DNA of 64,000 bases. Origin: Pseudoalteromonas arabiensis (GTDB taxonomy: Bacteria > Pseudomonadota > Gammaproteobacteria > Enterobacterales > Alteromonadaceae). The translations under genes and the position numbers were made by a program. Below are positions 27,632 through 35,939 of this stretch, in pieces. The stretch's first letter is position 1. The number at the start of each line of letters is the position of its first letter. The notes beneath the pieces were generated by a model. The model was not told where the DNA came from. It worked only from the letters and a program-made list of their open reading frames with translations, and searched no databases. Where the stretch lies: assembly GCF_001550155.1 (NCBI RefSeq), contig NZ_LRUF01000024.1, forward strand, positions 348,648 to 412,647. Direction: 5' to 3'.

Positions 27632-30600
27632 GTGCTGGTAGCTGCTTTTTATAAATTAAAAGAAAAAATCCGTTTCTCTATTCGTTTAACTGTTGTGGCT
27701 GTATTTGTGCTTGCAACCTCACTAACAGCAATTATTGCAATCAGCTTGCAATACTATTTTAGCGAAAAAATGGCATTAGAGGCGAGTGTAAAACACTTCA
27801 ATTTAACCACAGACTCAGTGGCAGGTTATCTCACAAGGATTAATGAAAAGTCCGAAAACACGTTAAGTGTAATGATTCAAAATAGTACCCTTGTTACATC
27901 GAATAAAATCGACAAAAGTGAATTACGAAATGTAATGAGCGAGATAATGCAGCTAAATCCTCAACTTTATGCCATGTATGTTGGTTATGAGAATGGAGAT
28001 TTTTATGAGCTTATTAATTTAGAAAGTAGCAATATCGTTCGTCAGCAGCTTCAGGCGATAGAAGCAGATCGTTGGGTAGTGATACACATTAAAGGGGAGG
28101 GAGAGGCCCGAACCCACCAAACTCATTACCTTGATGAACAATTTAATTTGCGTATTTCACAAAGTAAAGCAACTAATTATGACCCTCGTGAGCGGATCTG
28201 GTTTAAAAACGCGAATTCAACCCATGTCAGTAAAACGAAGCCTTATTTTTTCACACATTTGCAAGCGCCTGGGCAAACCTATTCTATAAAATCAGCGGAT
28301 CAAAAAAGTGTATTAGCACTAGATGTGAGTTTGTCGAGTATTTCGGAATACTTGGCTCGTCAGCAAAAAAATATTAGCAGCAAGTACTTAACCGAGTTGT
28401 ATATTTACAATAAAGAAGGGGAGATTGTAGCCTCTAACCAGCAAAAAAATAATCTTCAGTTACCCACATTAACACAGCTTACTTTGAGCGAATACCAACA
28501 AGCTGTGTTGAATAAATACCCCTACCTAACGGTATCAAACGAGACGAATTGGCCACCACTTGATTTTAGTGTTGGCGGGACACCCAAAGGCTATAGCATT
28601 GATTATATTAATGGGATTGCTGAGATGCTGGGCTTAAAAGTGACATATATCAATGGTTACGCATGGTCAGAGTTTTTACAGCAATTTGCCAATAATGAGA
28701 TTGATATTATTCAGCCTATCTTCAAAACACCAACTAATGAAGCGCTGGGGTTGATGAGTGAGCCCATAACAACCTTGCCATTTAGTATCATAACTAAAGA
28801 GGGGGAGCTGCCCATTTTAAGTATGAAACAGTTAGCAGGTATGAAGCTAGCGATAGGGGAAGGGTGGTCGGTGATAGAGGTCATAAAAAAACACTTTCCA
28901 GATATCGAAATTATTGAACTTGCAAGTACCAAAGCCGTGTTAGATGCCGTTAGTCAAGGGAAAGTTTTTGCAGGGCTCGATAACGAAGCCGTGTTTAAAT
29001 ACACGCAAAAGCAATTTTTTATTAAAGGCATTCAATACAACTATTTGGATGCTTTTAGCCATGATTTATTACCTGACACATTACACCTATTATTTCACCC
29101 TGAAGATGCCGAGCTTAAAGGTTTAATCGATTTGGCAATTAAGCGTTTACCTAGTGAGTACTTAACAGCCTTACATAATAAGTGGTTGTCAAATGAGTTG
29201 CATGTTACTTCAAAGGTCGTAGGAACAGTACCTTACCCAAAGCTTTTGACGCTACTTGAGCAGAGTGATCAGTTTTCCAAACTTAGGCTTATGACATTAA
29301 ATGGCATTGAAAAATATGTTTATATAACCCCTTTATCTGCCAATATCAAAAATGGTGACTTTTTGGCAATTGCGGTACCCAAAGAGGGAGTGCTTAGTTC
29401 TACACATGAGAAAATTAAGCTTTCTACTTTCATTACAGCCGCTTGTTTAATTATGGTGCTACCTGTTTCGTGGTTTTTTGCTTCACCGATTGTCGGACCA
29501 ATTAAAACACTGGAAGGTGAGAACTTAAAAATAAAAAAACGCCAGTTTGATCAAGTCTCTACTTTAAAAAGTAACATTAAAGAAATTCATAACTTGGCGT
29601 CTTCGATGGTCGAAATGAGCCAATCAATTCAACAACATGAACAAAATCAAAAAGCGTTAATGGAATCATTTATCGAGTTAATAGCGCAAGCTATCGACGA
29701 TAAGTCCCCGTATACCGCCGGTCACTGTGAGCGGGTTCCTGAACTTGGAATCATGCTTGCAAAGGCTGCGTCAAGCTCAAATGAGCAAGCATTTAAAGAC
29801 TTTGAATTTAAAAACGATGATGAGTTTAGAGAATTTAGTCTAGCAGCTTGGCTTCATGACTGCGGAAAAATTACCACGCCAGAGCATATTGTCGATAAAG
29901 GGACAAAGCTCGAAACTATCTATAACCGAATTCATGAAATAAGAACCCGCTTTGAAGTGTTATGGCGAGATGCTGAAATTGACTATTTACAAGCTGCACG
30001 CCGAGCGCCAGAAAAAGAAGGGCAATTAAAGTCACAGCTCAAAGAAAAACAGTCTCAGTTACAAAAAGATTTTTCATTCATAGCATCCTGTAATGTAGGT
30101 GGTGAGTTTATGGATGAAGCGAGCCTTGAGCGGCTAGAGAAGTTAAGCAATATCACGTGGCTGCGGTATTTTGATGACAGATTAGGGTTGTCACCGGTGG
30201 AGGAAATTCGTCATAGTAATACTGATGAACAACTCCCTGCAACAGAGAAACTATTAAGTGATAAAGCAGAGCACCTAATACCCCATGATAAGCCAATAGA
30301 ATACGATGAGCGCTTAGGTATTAAAGTGACGATTCCTGAATACAAATACAACCTAGGTGAATTGTATAATTTAAAAATTACACGTGGCACGCTAACAACA
30401 GAAGATCGCTTTAAAATTAATGAACATATTATAAGTACTATTCGTATGCTTGATAATGTGCCGTTTCCCGATGAGCTTGCTAGAGTACCCCGTTACGCAT
30501 CAACTCACCATGAGACATTAATTGGCACAGGGTATCCGCGTAAATTAACTGCTGATAACTTATCTATTCCAGAGCGTGTGTTGGTTCTTGCGGATATTTT

Positions 30601-30808
30601 TGAAGCGCTTACAGCCGCAGACCGGCCCTATAAAAAAGCCAAACCCTTGAGTGTTGCAATCGATATATTGGCGAATATGGTGGATGAGCAACATGTAGAC
30701 CGTGATGTTTTCACACTGTTTTTACGCTCCGGAATTTACTTGAACTATGCAAAACGGTACTTGAACCCTGCACAAATTGATGAGGTCGATCTAACAAAGT
30801 ACCTATAG
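27632..30808 (+). CDS. Large membrane receptor with dCache, periplasmic binding protein and HD-GYP domains
   Basis: 1058 residues from a GTG start. Order: transmembrane helix (about 18-42), dCache sensor (about 45-275, with YDPRERIWF), a family-3 solute-binding domain (about 295-530, beginning YPYLTVSNETNWPPLDFS), another sensor segment, a second transmembrane helix (about 590-612), a HAMP-like linker, and an HD phosphohydrolase of HD-GYP type (about 680-1050). Catalytic elements are present: HDCGK, then HHETLIGTGYP and LADIFEALTAADRPY. An insert of roughly 150 residues separates the HD pair from the GYP part. It probably degrades c-di-GMP in response to a small ligand, perhaps an amino acid. 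Single gene. Confidence 0.87.
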   Translation: MLVAAFYKLKEKIRFSIRLTVVAVFVLATSLTAIIAISLQYYFSEKMALEASVKHFNLTTDSVAGYLTRINEKSENTLSVMIQNSTLVTSNKIDKSELRNVMSEIMQLNPQLYAMYVGYENGDFYELINLESSNIVRQQLQAIEADRWVVIHIKGEGEARTHQTHYLDEQFNLRISQSKATNYDPRERIWFKNANSTHVSKTKPYFFTHLQAPGQTYSIKSADQKSVLALDVSLSSISEYLARQQKNISSKYLTELYIYNKEGEIVASNQQKNNLQLPTLTQLTLSEYQQAVLNKYPYLTVSNETNWPPLDFSVGGTPKGYSIDYINGIAEMLGLKVTYINGYAWSEFLQQFANNEIDIIQPIFKTPTNEALGLMSEPITTLPFSIITKEGELPILSMKQLAGMKLAIGEGWSVIEVIKKHFPDIEIIELASTKAVLDAVSQGKVFAGLDNEAVFKYTQKQFFIKGIQYNYLDAFSHDLLPDTLHLLFHPEDAELKGLIDLAIKRLPSEYLTALHNKWLSNELHVTSKVVGTVPYPKLLTLLEQSDQFSKLRLMTLNGIEKYVYITPLSANIKNGDFLAIAVPKEGVLSSTHEKIKLSTFITAACLIMVLPVSWFFASPIVGPIKTLEGENLKIKKRQFDQVSTLKSNIKEIHNLASSMVEMSQSIQQHEQNQKALMESFIELIAQAIDDKSPYTAGHCERVPELGIMLAKAASSSNEQAFKDFEFKNDDEFREFSLAAWLHDCGKITTPEHIVDKGTKLETIYNRIHEIRTRFEVLWRDAEIDYLQAARRAPEKEGQLKSQLKEKQSQLQKDFSFIASCNVGGEFMDEASLERLEKLSNITWLRYFDDRLGLSPVEEIRHSNTDEQLPATEKLLSDKAEHLIPHDKPIEYDERLGIKVTIPEYKYNLGELYNLKITRGTLTTEDRFKINEHIISTIRMLDNVPFPDELARVPRYASTHHETLIGTGYPRKLTADNLSIPERVLVLADIFEALTAADRPYKKAKPLSVAIDILANMVDEQHVDRDVFTLFLRSGIYLNYAKRYLNPAQIDEVDLTKYL

Positions 30809-30895
30809 CTTTTACTTTGACCCTAAAAGTCCGTACAATTCGGCTCGTTTTTAGCGTGTTATTTTAACCCTTTTGACGAGACGAATTCAGCCTGT

Positions 30896-31465
30896 ATGCA
30901 CCATATTGCCGATTTAATCGCTATTTTTGAAAGCACCTTTTATCAAAGCCATAACACGCGTTTGATAAAGGGCGAAGATGAACCTATTTACCTGCCTGCT
31001 GATCAGCAAACACCTTATCACCAAATCGTGTTTGCCCATGGTTTTTATGCCAGTGCCTTACACGAAATAGCCCATTGGCTGGTGGCCGGTGAAGCACGAC
31101 GATTAAAAGAAGATTATGGTTATTGGTATTGCCCTGACGGTCGTGATAAACAGCAGCAAGCTGAATTTGAAGCGGTTGAAGTAAAGCCTCAAGCTATTGA
31201 ATGGGCGCTAAGTGTGGCTGCGGGGTTTGCTTTTAATGTCTCGGTTGATAATTTAAATGGTGAACAGACCTGCCGATTTGATTTTCAAGCGCGGGTTCAC
31301 CAGCAAGTGTTGAGCTTTTTAGCATCTGGCTTTAATCAGCGCACGACAGTGCTACTCAAAGCATTGAGTGATTTTTATAAAACCCCATGGCCATTAACGG
31401 CTGCACAGTTTACGTGGCAGCGTGATTTTCATGGCAACCAAGGAGCTTTATCTAATGCAGTTTAA
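30896..31465 (+). CDS. epmC: Elongation factor P hydroxylase EpmC (YfcM)
   Basis: 189 residues, close to E. coli YfcM along most of its length: NTRLIKGEDEPIYLPAD near 20, YHQIVFAHGFYASALHEIAHW near 40-60, and YWYCPDGRDKQQQ near 76. The HEIAH and later acidic residues supply the metal site. EpmC hydroxylates the beta-lysylated lysine of canonical EF-P. EF-P itself and EpmA/EpmB are not in this window. It overlaps the following kinase-like gene by 11 bases. Confidence 0.95.
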   Translation: MHHIADLIAIFESTFYQSHNTRLIKGEDEPIYLPADQQTPYHQIVFAHGFYASALHEIAHWLVAGEARRLKEDYGYWYCPDGRDKQQQAEFEAVEVKPQAIEWALSVAAGFAFNVSVDNLNGEQTCRFDFQARVHQQVLSFLASGFNQRTTVLLKALSDFYKTPWPLTAAQFTWQRDFHGNQGALSNAV

Positions 31466-32597
31466 ATTAGGTCTGATTGTTAACCCTGTTGCCGGCTTAG
31501 GAGGCAGTGTGGCACTGAAGGGCAGTGATGGGGCAGATACGGCAGCAAAAGCGATACAACTCGGTGCAGAGCCCAAAGCTAATTTACGCACCCGTGCAGC
31601 CCTTGAAGTTCTTCTAACTCATCAAGATGCACTCACTATTTACACTGTAAACGGTGAAATGGGCGAGCAAACGGCAAGTCAGCTAGGCTTTAATACTCAA
31701 GTGGTTTATCAAACAAAAGATATCACAACACCCGATGATACTGAGCAGGCTGCCAAGTTATTAGTTGAGCAAGGTGTCGACCTTATTTTATTCGCAGGGG
31801 GCGATGGTACGGCCCGCAATATTTGTCATGCGGTTGGCGATAGCACCCCTGTGTTAGGTATTCCCGCAGGCTGTAAAATACATTCTGGGGTTTATGCTAT
31901 TACCCCTAAAGCTGCGGGGCGCGTTGTTGAAATGCTAGTTAAAGGTGAGCTTGTTAGCCTTGGCGATGCTGATGTAATGGATATTGATGAAGACGCATTT
32001 CGTGAAGGCATGGTAAAAGCTAAGCGCTATGGTGAAATGCAAGTACCTAGTGAAGTGCGTTATGTACAAGCGGTTAAAAATGGCGGCAAAGAAACTGATG
32101 AGTTAGTGCTTGCGGATATTGCTGCTTATGTTGTCAGTGAAATGGATGAAGACTGCTTATATGTGATGGGCAGTGGTTCAACCGTGGCTGCAATAATGGA
32201 AGAGATGGGTCTTGAAAATACCTTATTAGGTGTTGACTTAGTGGCAGACCAAGAACTTGTCGCTAAGGATTTAACAGCGCAGCAATTACTTGAGCTCACA
32301 GAAGGTAAAGAAACCAAGTTGGTGATCACCTTAATTGGTGGACAAGGGCATATTTTTGGCCGTGGCAACCAACAACTAAGCCCTGCACTTATTCGTGCGA
32401 TTGGTCGCGATAATATTATTGTAGTGGCGACTAAAACCAAATTACAGGCTTTAAATGGCCGACCACTGATTGCCGATACAGGTGATAGTGAATTAGACGA
32501 TGAATTAAGTGGTTATATTCGTGTAACCACAGGGTTCAATGACCATATTATGTATGCAGTGGGTCATCAAGAAGGGCTGCAGCCAGAGGAGAAATAA
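31455..32597 (+). CDS. ATP-NAD kinase family protein
   Basis: 380 residues from the ATG at 31455 (AAGGAG nine bases upstream). An earlier in-frame start would overlap epmC more and lacks support. It begins with LGLIVNPVAGLGGSVALKG and carries the kinase motif FAGGDGTARNICHAV near 115-130, as in the diacylglycerol/NAD-kinase superfamily. It is a distinct AcoX-like branch, not the housekeeping NadK. The later block IGGQGHIFGRGNQQLSPALI is also typical of this branch. It lies between epmC and yfcL with minimal gaps (11-base overlap; 2 bases), suggesting a shared role. The substrate is not established. Confidence 0.85.
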   Translation: MQFKLGLIVNPVAGLGGSVALKGSDGADTAAKAIQLGAEPKANLRTRAALEVLLTHQDALTIYTVNGEMGEQTASQLGFNTQVVYQTKDITTPDDTEQAAKLLVEQGVDLILFAGGDGTARNICHAVGDSTPVLGIPAGCKIHSGVYAITPKAAGRVVEMLVKGELVSLGDADVMDIDEDAFREGMVKAKRYGEMQVPSEVRYVQAVKNGGKETDELVLADIAAYVVSEMDEDCLYVMGSGSTVAAIMEEMGLENTLLGVDLVADQELVAKDLTAQQLLELTEGKETKLVITLIGGQGHIFGRGNQQLSPALIRAIGRDNIIVVATKTKLQALNGRPLIADTGDSELDDELSGYIRVTTGFNDHIMYAVGHQEGLQPEEK

Positions 32598-32599
32598 CA

Positions 32600-32875
32600 A
32601 TGAGTTTAGTAAGTTATATTGATGCAGCGCAGCAATATTTTGATGATTTGGTTGATAAAGCAACCGACGACGAGCTTTTTGCTGGTGGTTATTTACGTGG
32701 CCACTTTGATTTAGCCGTTGGTTATGCCCAAGTTGAAGAGCTTAACCTGACGACTGAAGAACTAAATAGCCAAGTAGAGTCAAGCCTCGTAAAGGCGTAT
32801 CGCAATGGTGAGCTTAATGAAGATGATAAAGCATTAGTGGTTCGCCTTTGGGATGAAGTGAAGTCACTGGCTTAA
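32600..32875 (+). CDS. yfcL: YfcL family protein
   Basis: 91 residues, acidic. It resembles E. coli YfcL in the phrase ATDDELFAGGYLRGHFDLAVG near 20-40 and the ending ELNEDDKALVVRLWDEV. It has no known activity. In enterobacteria yfcL is also next to yfcM (epmC). It is the last gene of the cluster and is followed by a terminator. Confidence 0.88.
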   Translation: MSLVSYIDAAQQYFDDLVDKATDDELFAGGYLRGHFDLAVGYAQVEELNLTTEELNSQVESSLVKAYRNGELNEDDKALVVRLWDEVKSLA

Positions 32876-32898
32876 TAAGTGTCTATCAAAAGAATATG

Positions 32899-32920
32899 AG
32901 CGGCTTTTTTGCCGCTTTTT
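32899..32920 (+). terminator. Rho-independent terminator after yfcL
   Basis: Stem AGCGGC / GCCGCT with a T6 loop, followed by a T-run, 24 bases past the yfcL stop codon. Confidence 0.8.
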
Positions 32921-33024
32921 CATATAATCCGTTTACCTAATAAAGGTAATTTTATTAACTTAAAATTTACCTTGTTGTAGAGATACGATAAGGTTAGCAA
33001 GACGTTTTTCTAGGGAATAAAAAA

Positions 33025-34584
33025 ATGAATAACAATAATAATGTGCAGGCACAAAGTGGTGCAATTGCACGTTTTTTAAATACAATAGAAAGGGTTGGGA
33101 ACAAACTTCCTGATCCAGCCATAATCTTCTTAGTAGCTATGCTACTTATTTGGTTATTGTCATGGCTGTTTTCAGGCATGACATTTGACGCTATTGACCC
33201 ACGTACAGGCGAGGCTATCGTTGTACATAACCTTTTAGCGGGTGACTCCTTAGCTACTTTTTTATCATCAATGGTAAAAACCTTCACAGGTTTCGCCCCT
33301 TTAGGTGTAGTGCTTGTTGCTATGTTAGGTGTCGGGGTCGCTGAACATTCAGGCTTTATCAATACGGGTTTAAAGTTAATGCTAAAGGTAACCCCTAAGC
33401 AGCTTTTAACCCCGTCGATTATTTTAGTAGCGATAGTCAGCCATACTGCTACGGACGCTGGCTATGTGTTAGTTATTCCGCTTGCTGGGGTTATTTTTTA
33501 TGCCATGGGGCGTCACCCGCTAGCTGGTATTGCTGCCGCGTTTGCTGGGGTTAGTGGCGGCTTTAGCGCAAACTTTATTCCATCAGGCATTGACCCGTTA
33601 CTGCAAAGCTTTACGCAAAGCGCGGCGCAAATTATTAACCCTGATATGGCGATTAACCCACTTAATAACTGGTTTTTCACCTCAGCTTCAAGCTTATTTA
33701 TTATCTTATTAGGTTGGTACATCACAGATAAAATCATTGAACCGCGTTTGCAAAATACCCCACTTGATGGTGACACTGAAGACTTACCAGCGTTTGATGA
33801 AGCGCGTAGCGACGAAAAACGTGCGTTTTATATTGCCAGTTCTGTAATGATTGCAGGTCTGGCTTTACTATGGTTTGTATCTGCCCCTGCTGATTCTGCT
33901 CTACGTAGCCCAGATGGTTCATTAACTAACTTCCGCTCGCCTTTAATGCAATCTATTGTGCCGCTCATCTTCTTATTGTTCTGGATCCCAGGTGCAGTAT
34001 ATGGCTTTGTGGTTGGTACGTTTAAAAGCTCAAAAGATATGATAGATGCAATGAGTAAGGCTATGGGGGGCATGGCTTACTATATTGTTATGGCATTTTT
34101 CTGTGCGCTATTTATTGCGGCATTTAGTAAATCAAACCTAGGGGCATTACTTGCTATTGAAGGGGCGCAATTACTTAAAGCGATGGCATTACCTAGCTCT
34201 GTCACAGTGATTGGTATTATCTTTTTAACAGCATTTGTAAACTTGTTCGTAGGTTCAAGTTCTGCAAAGTGGGCGTTATTAGGGCCAATTTTTGTACCCA
34301 TGCTGATGCAGTTAGGAATTTCCCCTGACCTTTCACAAGCGGCTTATAGGGTAGGTGACTCAAGCTCTAATATCATCACCCCACTGATGCCTTACTTCCC
34401 GCTGGTGGTGGTTTACTGCCAAAAGTATGTTAAGGATACTGGTATCGGCACACTTATTGCGATGATGCTGCCTTATTCAATTGCATTCTTAATCGGTTGG
34501 AGCATCTTCTTACTGGCGTATTGGGGCTTAGGCATCCCACTTGGCTTACAGTCGAGTTATGTATACCCAGCTGTAGTGCCATAG
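33025..34584 (+). CDS. AbgT family transporter
   Basis: 519 residues with about ten to twelve hydrophobic segments. It has the AbgT hallmarks: NTIERVGNKLPDPAIIFL at the N-terminus, the GVGVAEHSGFI segment, the hairpin SHTATDAGYVLVIPLAG, GGFSANFIPSGIDPLLQ, and the late GSSSAKWALLGPIFVPM and VGDSSSNIITPLMPYFPL. AbgT proteins import p-aminobenzoyl-glutamate or export antimetabolites such as sulfonamides, using a cation gradient. Single gene with terminators on both sides. Confidence 0.93.
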   Translation: MNNNNNVQAQSGAIARFLNTIERVGNKLPDPAIIFLVAMLLIWLLSWLFSGMTFDAIDPRTGEAIVVHNLLAGDSLATFLSSMVKTFTGFAPLGVVLVAMLGVGVAEHSGFINTGLKLMLKVTPKQLLTPSIILVAIVSHTATDAGYVLVIPLAGVIFYAMGRHPLAGIAAAFAGVSGGFSANFIPSGIDPLLQSFTQSAAQIINPDMAINPLNNWFFTSASSLFIILLGWYITDKIIEPRLQNTPLDGDTEDLPAFDEARSDEKRAFYIASSVMIAGLALLWFVSAPADSALRSPDGSLTNFRSPLMQSIVPLIFLLFWIPGAVYGFVVGTFKSSKDMIDAMSKAMGGMAYYIVMAFFCALFIAAFSKSNLGALLAIEGAQLLKAMALPSSVTVIGIIFLTAFVNLFVGSSSAKWALLGPIFVPMLMQLGISPDLSQAAYRVGDSSSNIITPLMPYFPLVVVYCQKYVKDTGIGTLIAMMLPYSIAFLIGWSIFLLAYWGLGIPLGLQSSYVYPAVVP

Positions 34585-34611
34585 TAACTAAGATGTGATT
34601 TTTTAAAAGAG

Positions 34612-34645
34612 AGGCCTCATCATGAAAATGGTGAGGCCTTTATTA
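34612..34645. terminator. Bidirectional terminator
   Basis: A 12-bp stem (AGGCCTCATCAT / ATGGTGAGGCCT, one G-T pair) closed by a GAAA tetraloop, followed by TTATT. It lies between the AbgT gene and the leftward gene at 34658. Confidence 0.85.
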
Positions 34646-34657
34646 TTTAAATTAAAT

Positions 34658-35029
34658 TTATTTTTCATAGCTAATTATTATTTTTTCGATAGATGTAGAT
34701 AAAACAGCGCCATTTTTATCAAGAATATTTGTTATACGTATGTCTGGCAGACCGTCCCCAGTAGTATCTTTAATAATTATTTCTGATTCATCATTCAAAC
34801 TGGTAAAAGTAGAGAAAACAAGGTTATCTTGTTTATTGATCACAAATGGAGAGGGTGTAACGCTCGTTTCTTGTATTTCATAGCTAGTGTCAGTAAAAGC
34901 TAAATTAATTTTAAAGTTATCAGTCCATACGCTAGAGTTTAAGTTATCATTTATAGCTGATATCACCGCTGGGTTAGCCTTAAAAGCTAAAGTGATTAAA
35001 ATAAGTATTAGAGCAGTTAATAGCTTCAT
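34658..35029 (-). CDS. Small secreted protein of unknown function
   Basis: 123 residues. A signal peptide spans about 1-20 (MKLLTALILILITLAFKA). The mature part is beta-rich and acidic. It contains DTTGDGLPDIRI near 90, which resembles the DxDGDGxxD calcium loops of VCBS or thrombospondin-type repeats. No family recognised. It lies downstream of the glycine-rich gene at 35111-35695 on the same strand, separated by a strong hairpin. A GGAGAG ribosome site precedes the ATG. Confidence 0.65.
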   Translation of the reverse strand: MKLLTALILILITLAFKANPAVISAINDNLNSSVWTDNFKINLAFTDTSYEIQETSVTPSPFVINKQDNLVFSTFTSLNDESEIIIKDTTGDGLPDIRITNILDKNGAVLSTSIEKIIISYEK

Positions 35030-35062
35030 GTTCTCTCCTTAACTACCTGTTTGTCTGGATAA

Positions 35063-35103
35063 ATCTAAGATCATCAAAGCATAGTACTTTGATGATCTTA
35101 GAT
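35063..35103 (-). terminator. Strong 17-bp inverted repeat, probable terminator
   Basis: A perfect 17-bp stem (ATCTAAGATCATCAAAG and its complement) with a 7-base loop lies 8 bases past the stop of the 35111-35695 gene. The following tract on that strand has only three Ts, so it may be a weak terminator or mRNA stabiliser allowing some read-through to the next gene. Confidence 0.7.
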
Positions 35104-35110
35104 GTGATAT

Positions 35111-35695
35111 TTATAGACTGATAGTTGAATTATTATTTGAAGTAGGCAGGTTTTGCTGGTTTTGATCTTGTGCGCCAACATCTGTCGAAGGGCTTGTTGA
35201 TGAAGCAATACTATATGTGGCACCTGATGAGCTTTGAATCTGTAGCACCAGAATATATGCTGTTGCACTTACTTCAAAGCCAGGGATCAAACCAGTGACC
35301 ATAAGGTCAACATCCACGGAGCCATCGACTTTTTGCTGTTGACTAAGCTCTTGCATTGCTTCCTTGATTTCCTCTTTGTGTGTTTCGGCATTTGCACCGA
35401 AACCAAGCCATCCCCAAAAGCCACTAACGCCACCTGATATATTGTATTCAGAAACCATTTTTTGATATGTACGAGAGCTTTCTAGGTTTACTATCGAAAA
35501 ATCAAAAGAACCAGACATTTTAGCCCAAGCACCAGCTCCAGATACTGTTACACCGACACCTGAAATAGTCCCTTTCTTTTCCGAGATCTGCCACGTCTCC
35601 GCTTCAGTTGATGCAAGCGCAGTTGTATTCGCAGGAGTAGTGTTAGCAACTAGGATTGTTTTTGGATTCGGTAGTATAGTAAGTGTATTTGACAT
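35111..35695 (-). CDS. Glycine/serine-rich protein of unknown function
   Basis: The ATG at 35695 is preferred (GGAGAT nine bases upstream); an in-frame ATG at 35791 would add 32 residues without a ribosome site. The 194-residue product has no signal peptide. It contains ISGVGVTVSGAGAWAKMSGSF, a central GGVSGFWGWLGFGANAETHKEEI near 100, a charged helix, a beta region with GLIPGFEVSATAYILVLQIQ, and a low-complexity Ser/Asn/Gln tail. The alternating pattern suggests a beta-sheet or membrane-interacting protein. I do not recognise the family. Confidence 0.6.
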   Translation of the reverse strand: MSNTLTILPNPKTILVANTTPANTTALASTEAETWQISEKKGTISGVGVTVSGAGAWAKMSGSFDFSIVNLESSRTYQKMVSEYNISGGVSGFWGWLGFGANAETHKEEIKEAMQELSQQQKVDGSVDVDLMVTGLIPGFEVSATAYILVLQIQSSSGATYSIASSTSPSTDVGAQDQNQQNLPTSNNNSTISL

Positions 35696-35885
35696 GATAA
35701 ATCTCCATTTAAGTTTGCTGAGTATTAGTTTGAATAAAGATGTATTCCTTATTCCACAAACTTTATAGCTGAGAAACTCATCATTAAACATTACACACTA
35801 TTACGAGCAATAAATGAGGGATGGTGTATGACTGATATTTACTGCTGTAACGCTATGGATCTAAAAAATTTACAGCGCTAAAAAC

Positions 35886-35919
35886 AAAAAAACCTTGTCA
35901 CTTTCATGACAAGGTTTTT
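35886..35919. terminator. Terminator after the DEAD-box helicase gene
   Basis: Stem AAAACCTTGTCA / TGACAAGGTTTT with a 6-base loop and T-runs on both strands, about 20 bases past the leftward stop. Confidence 0.87.
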
Positions 35920-35939
35920 ACTTAAAGCTTACTGCTCTA

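Noticed and set aside
33734..34301. Antisense frames inside the AbgT transporter gene
   Set aside because: Shadows of a membrane-protein gene; no independent start signal.
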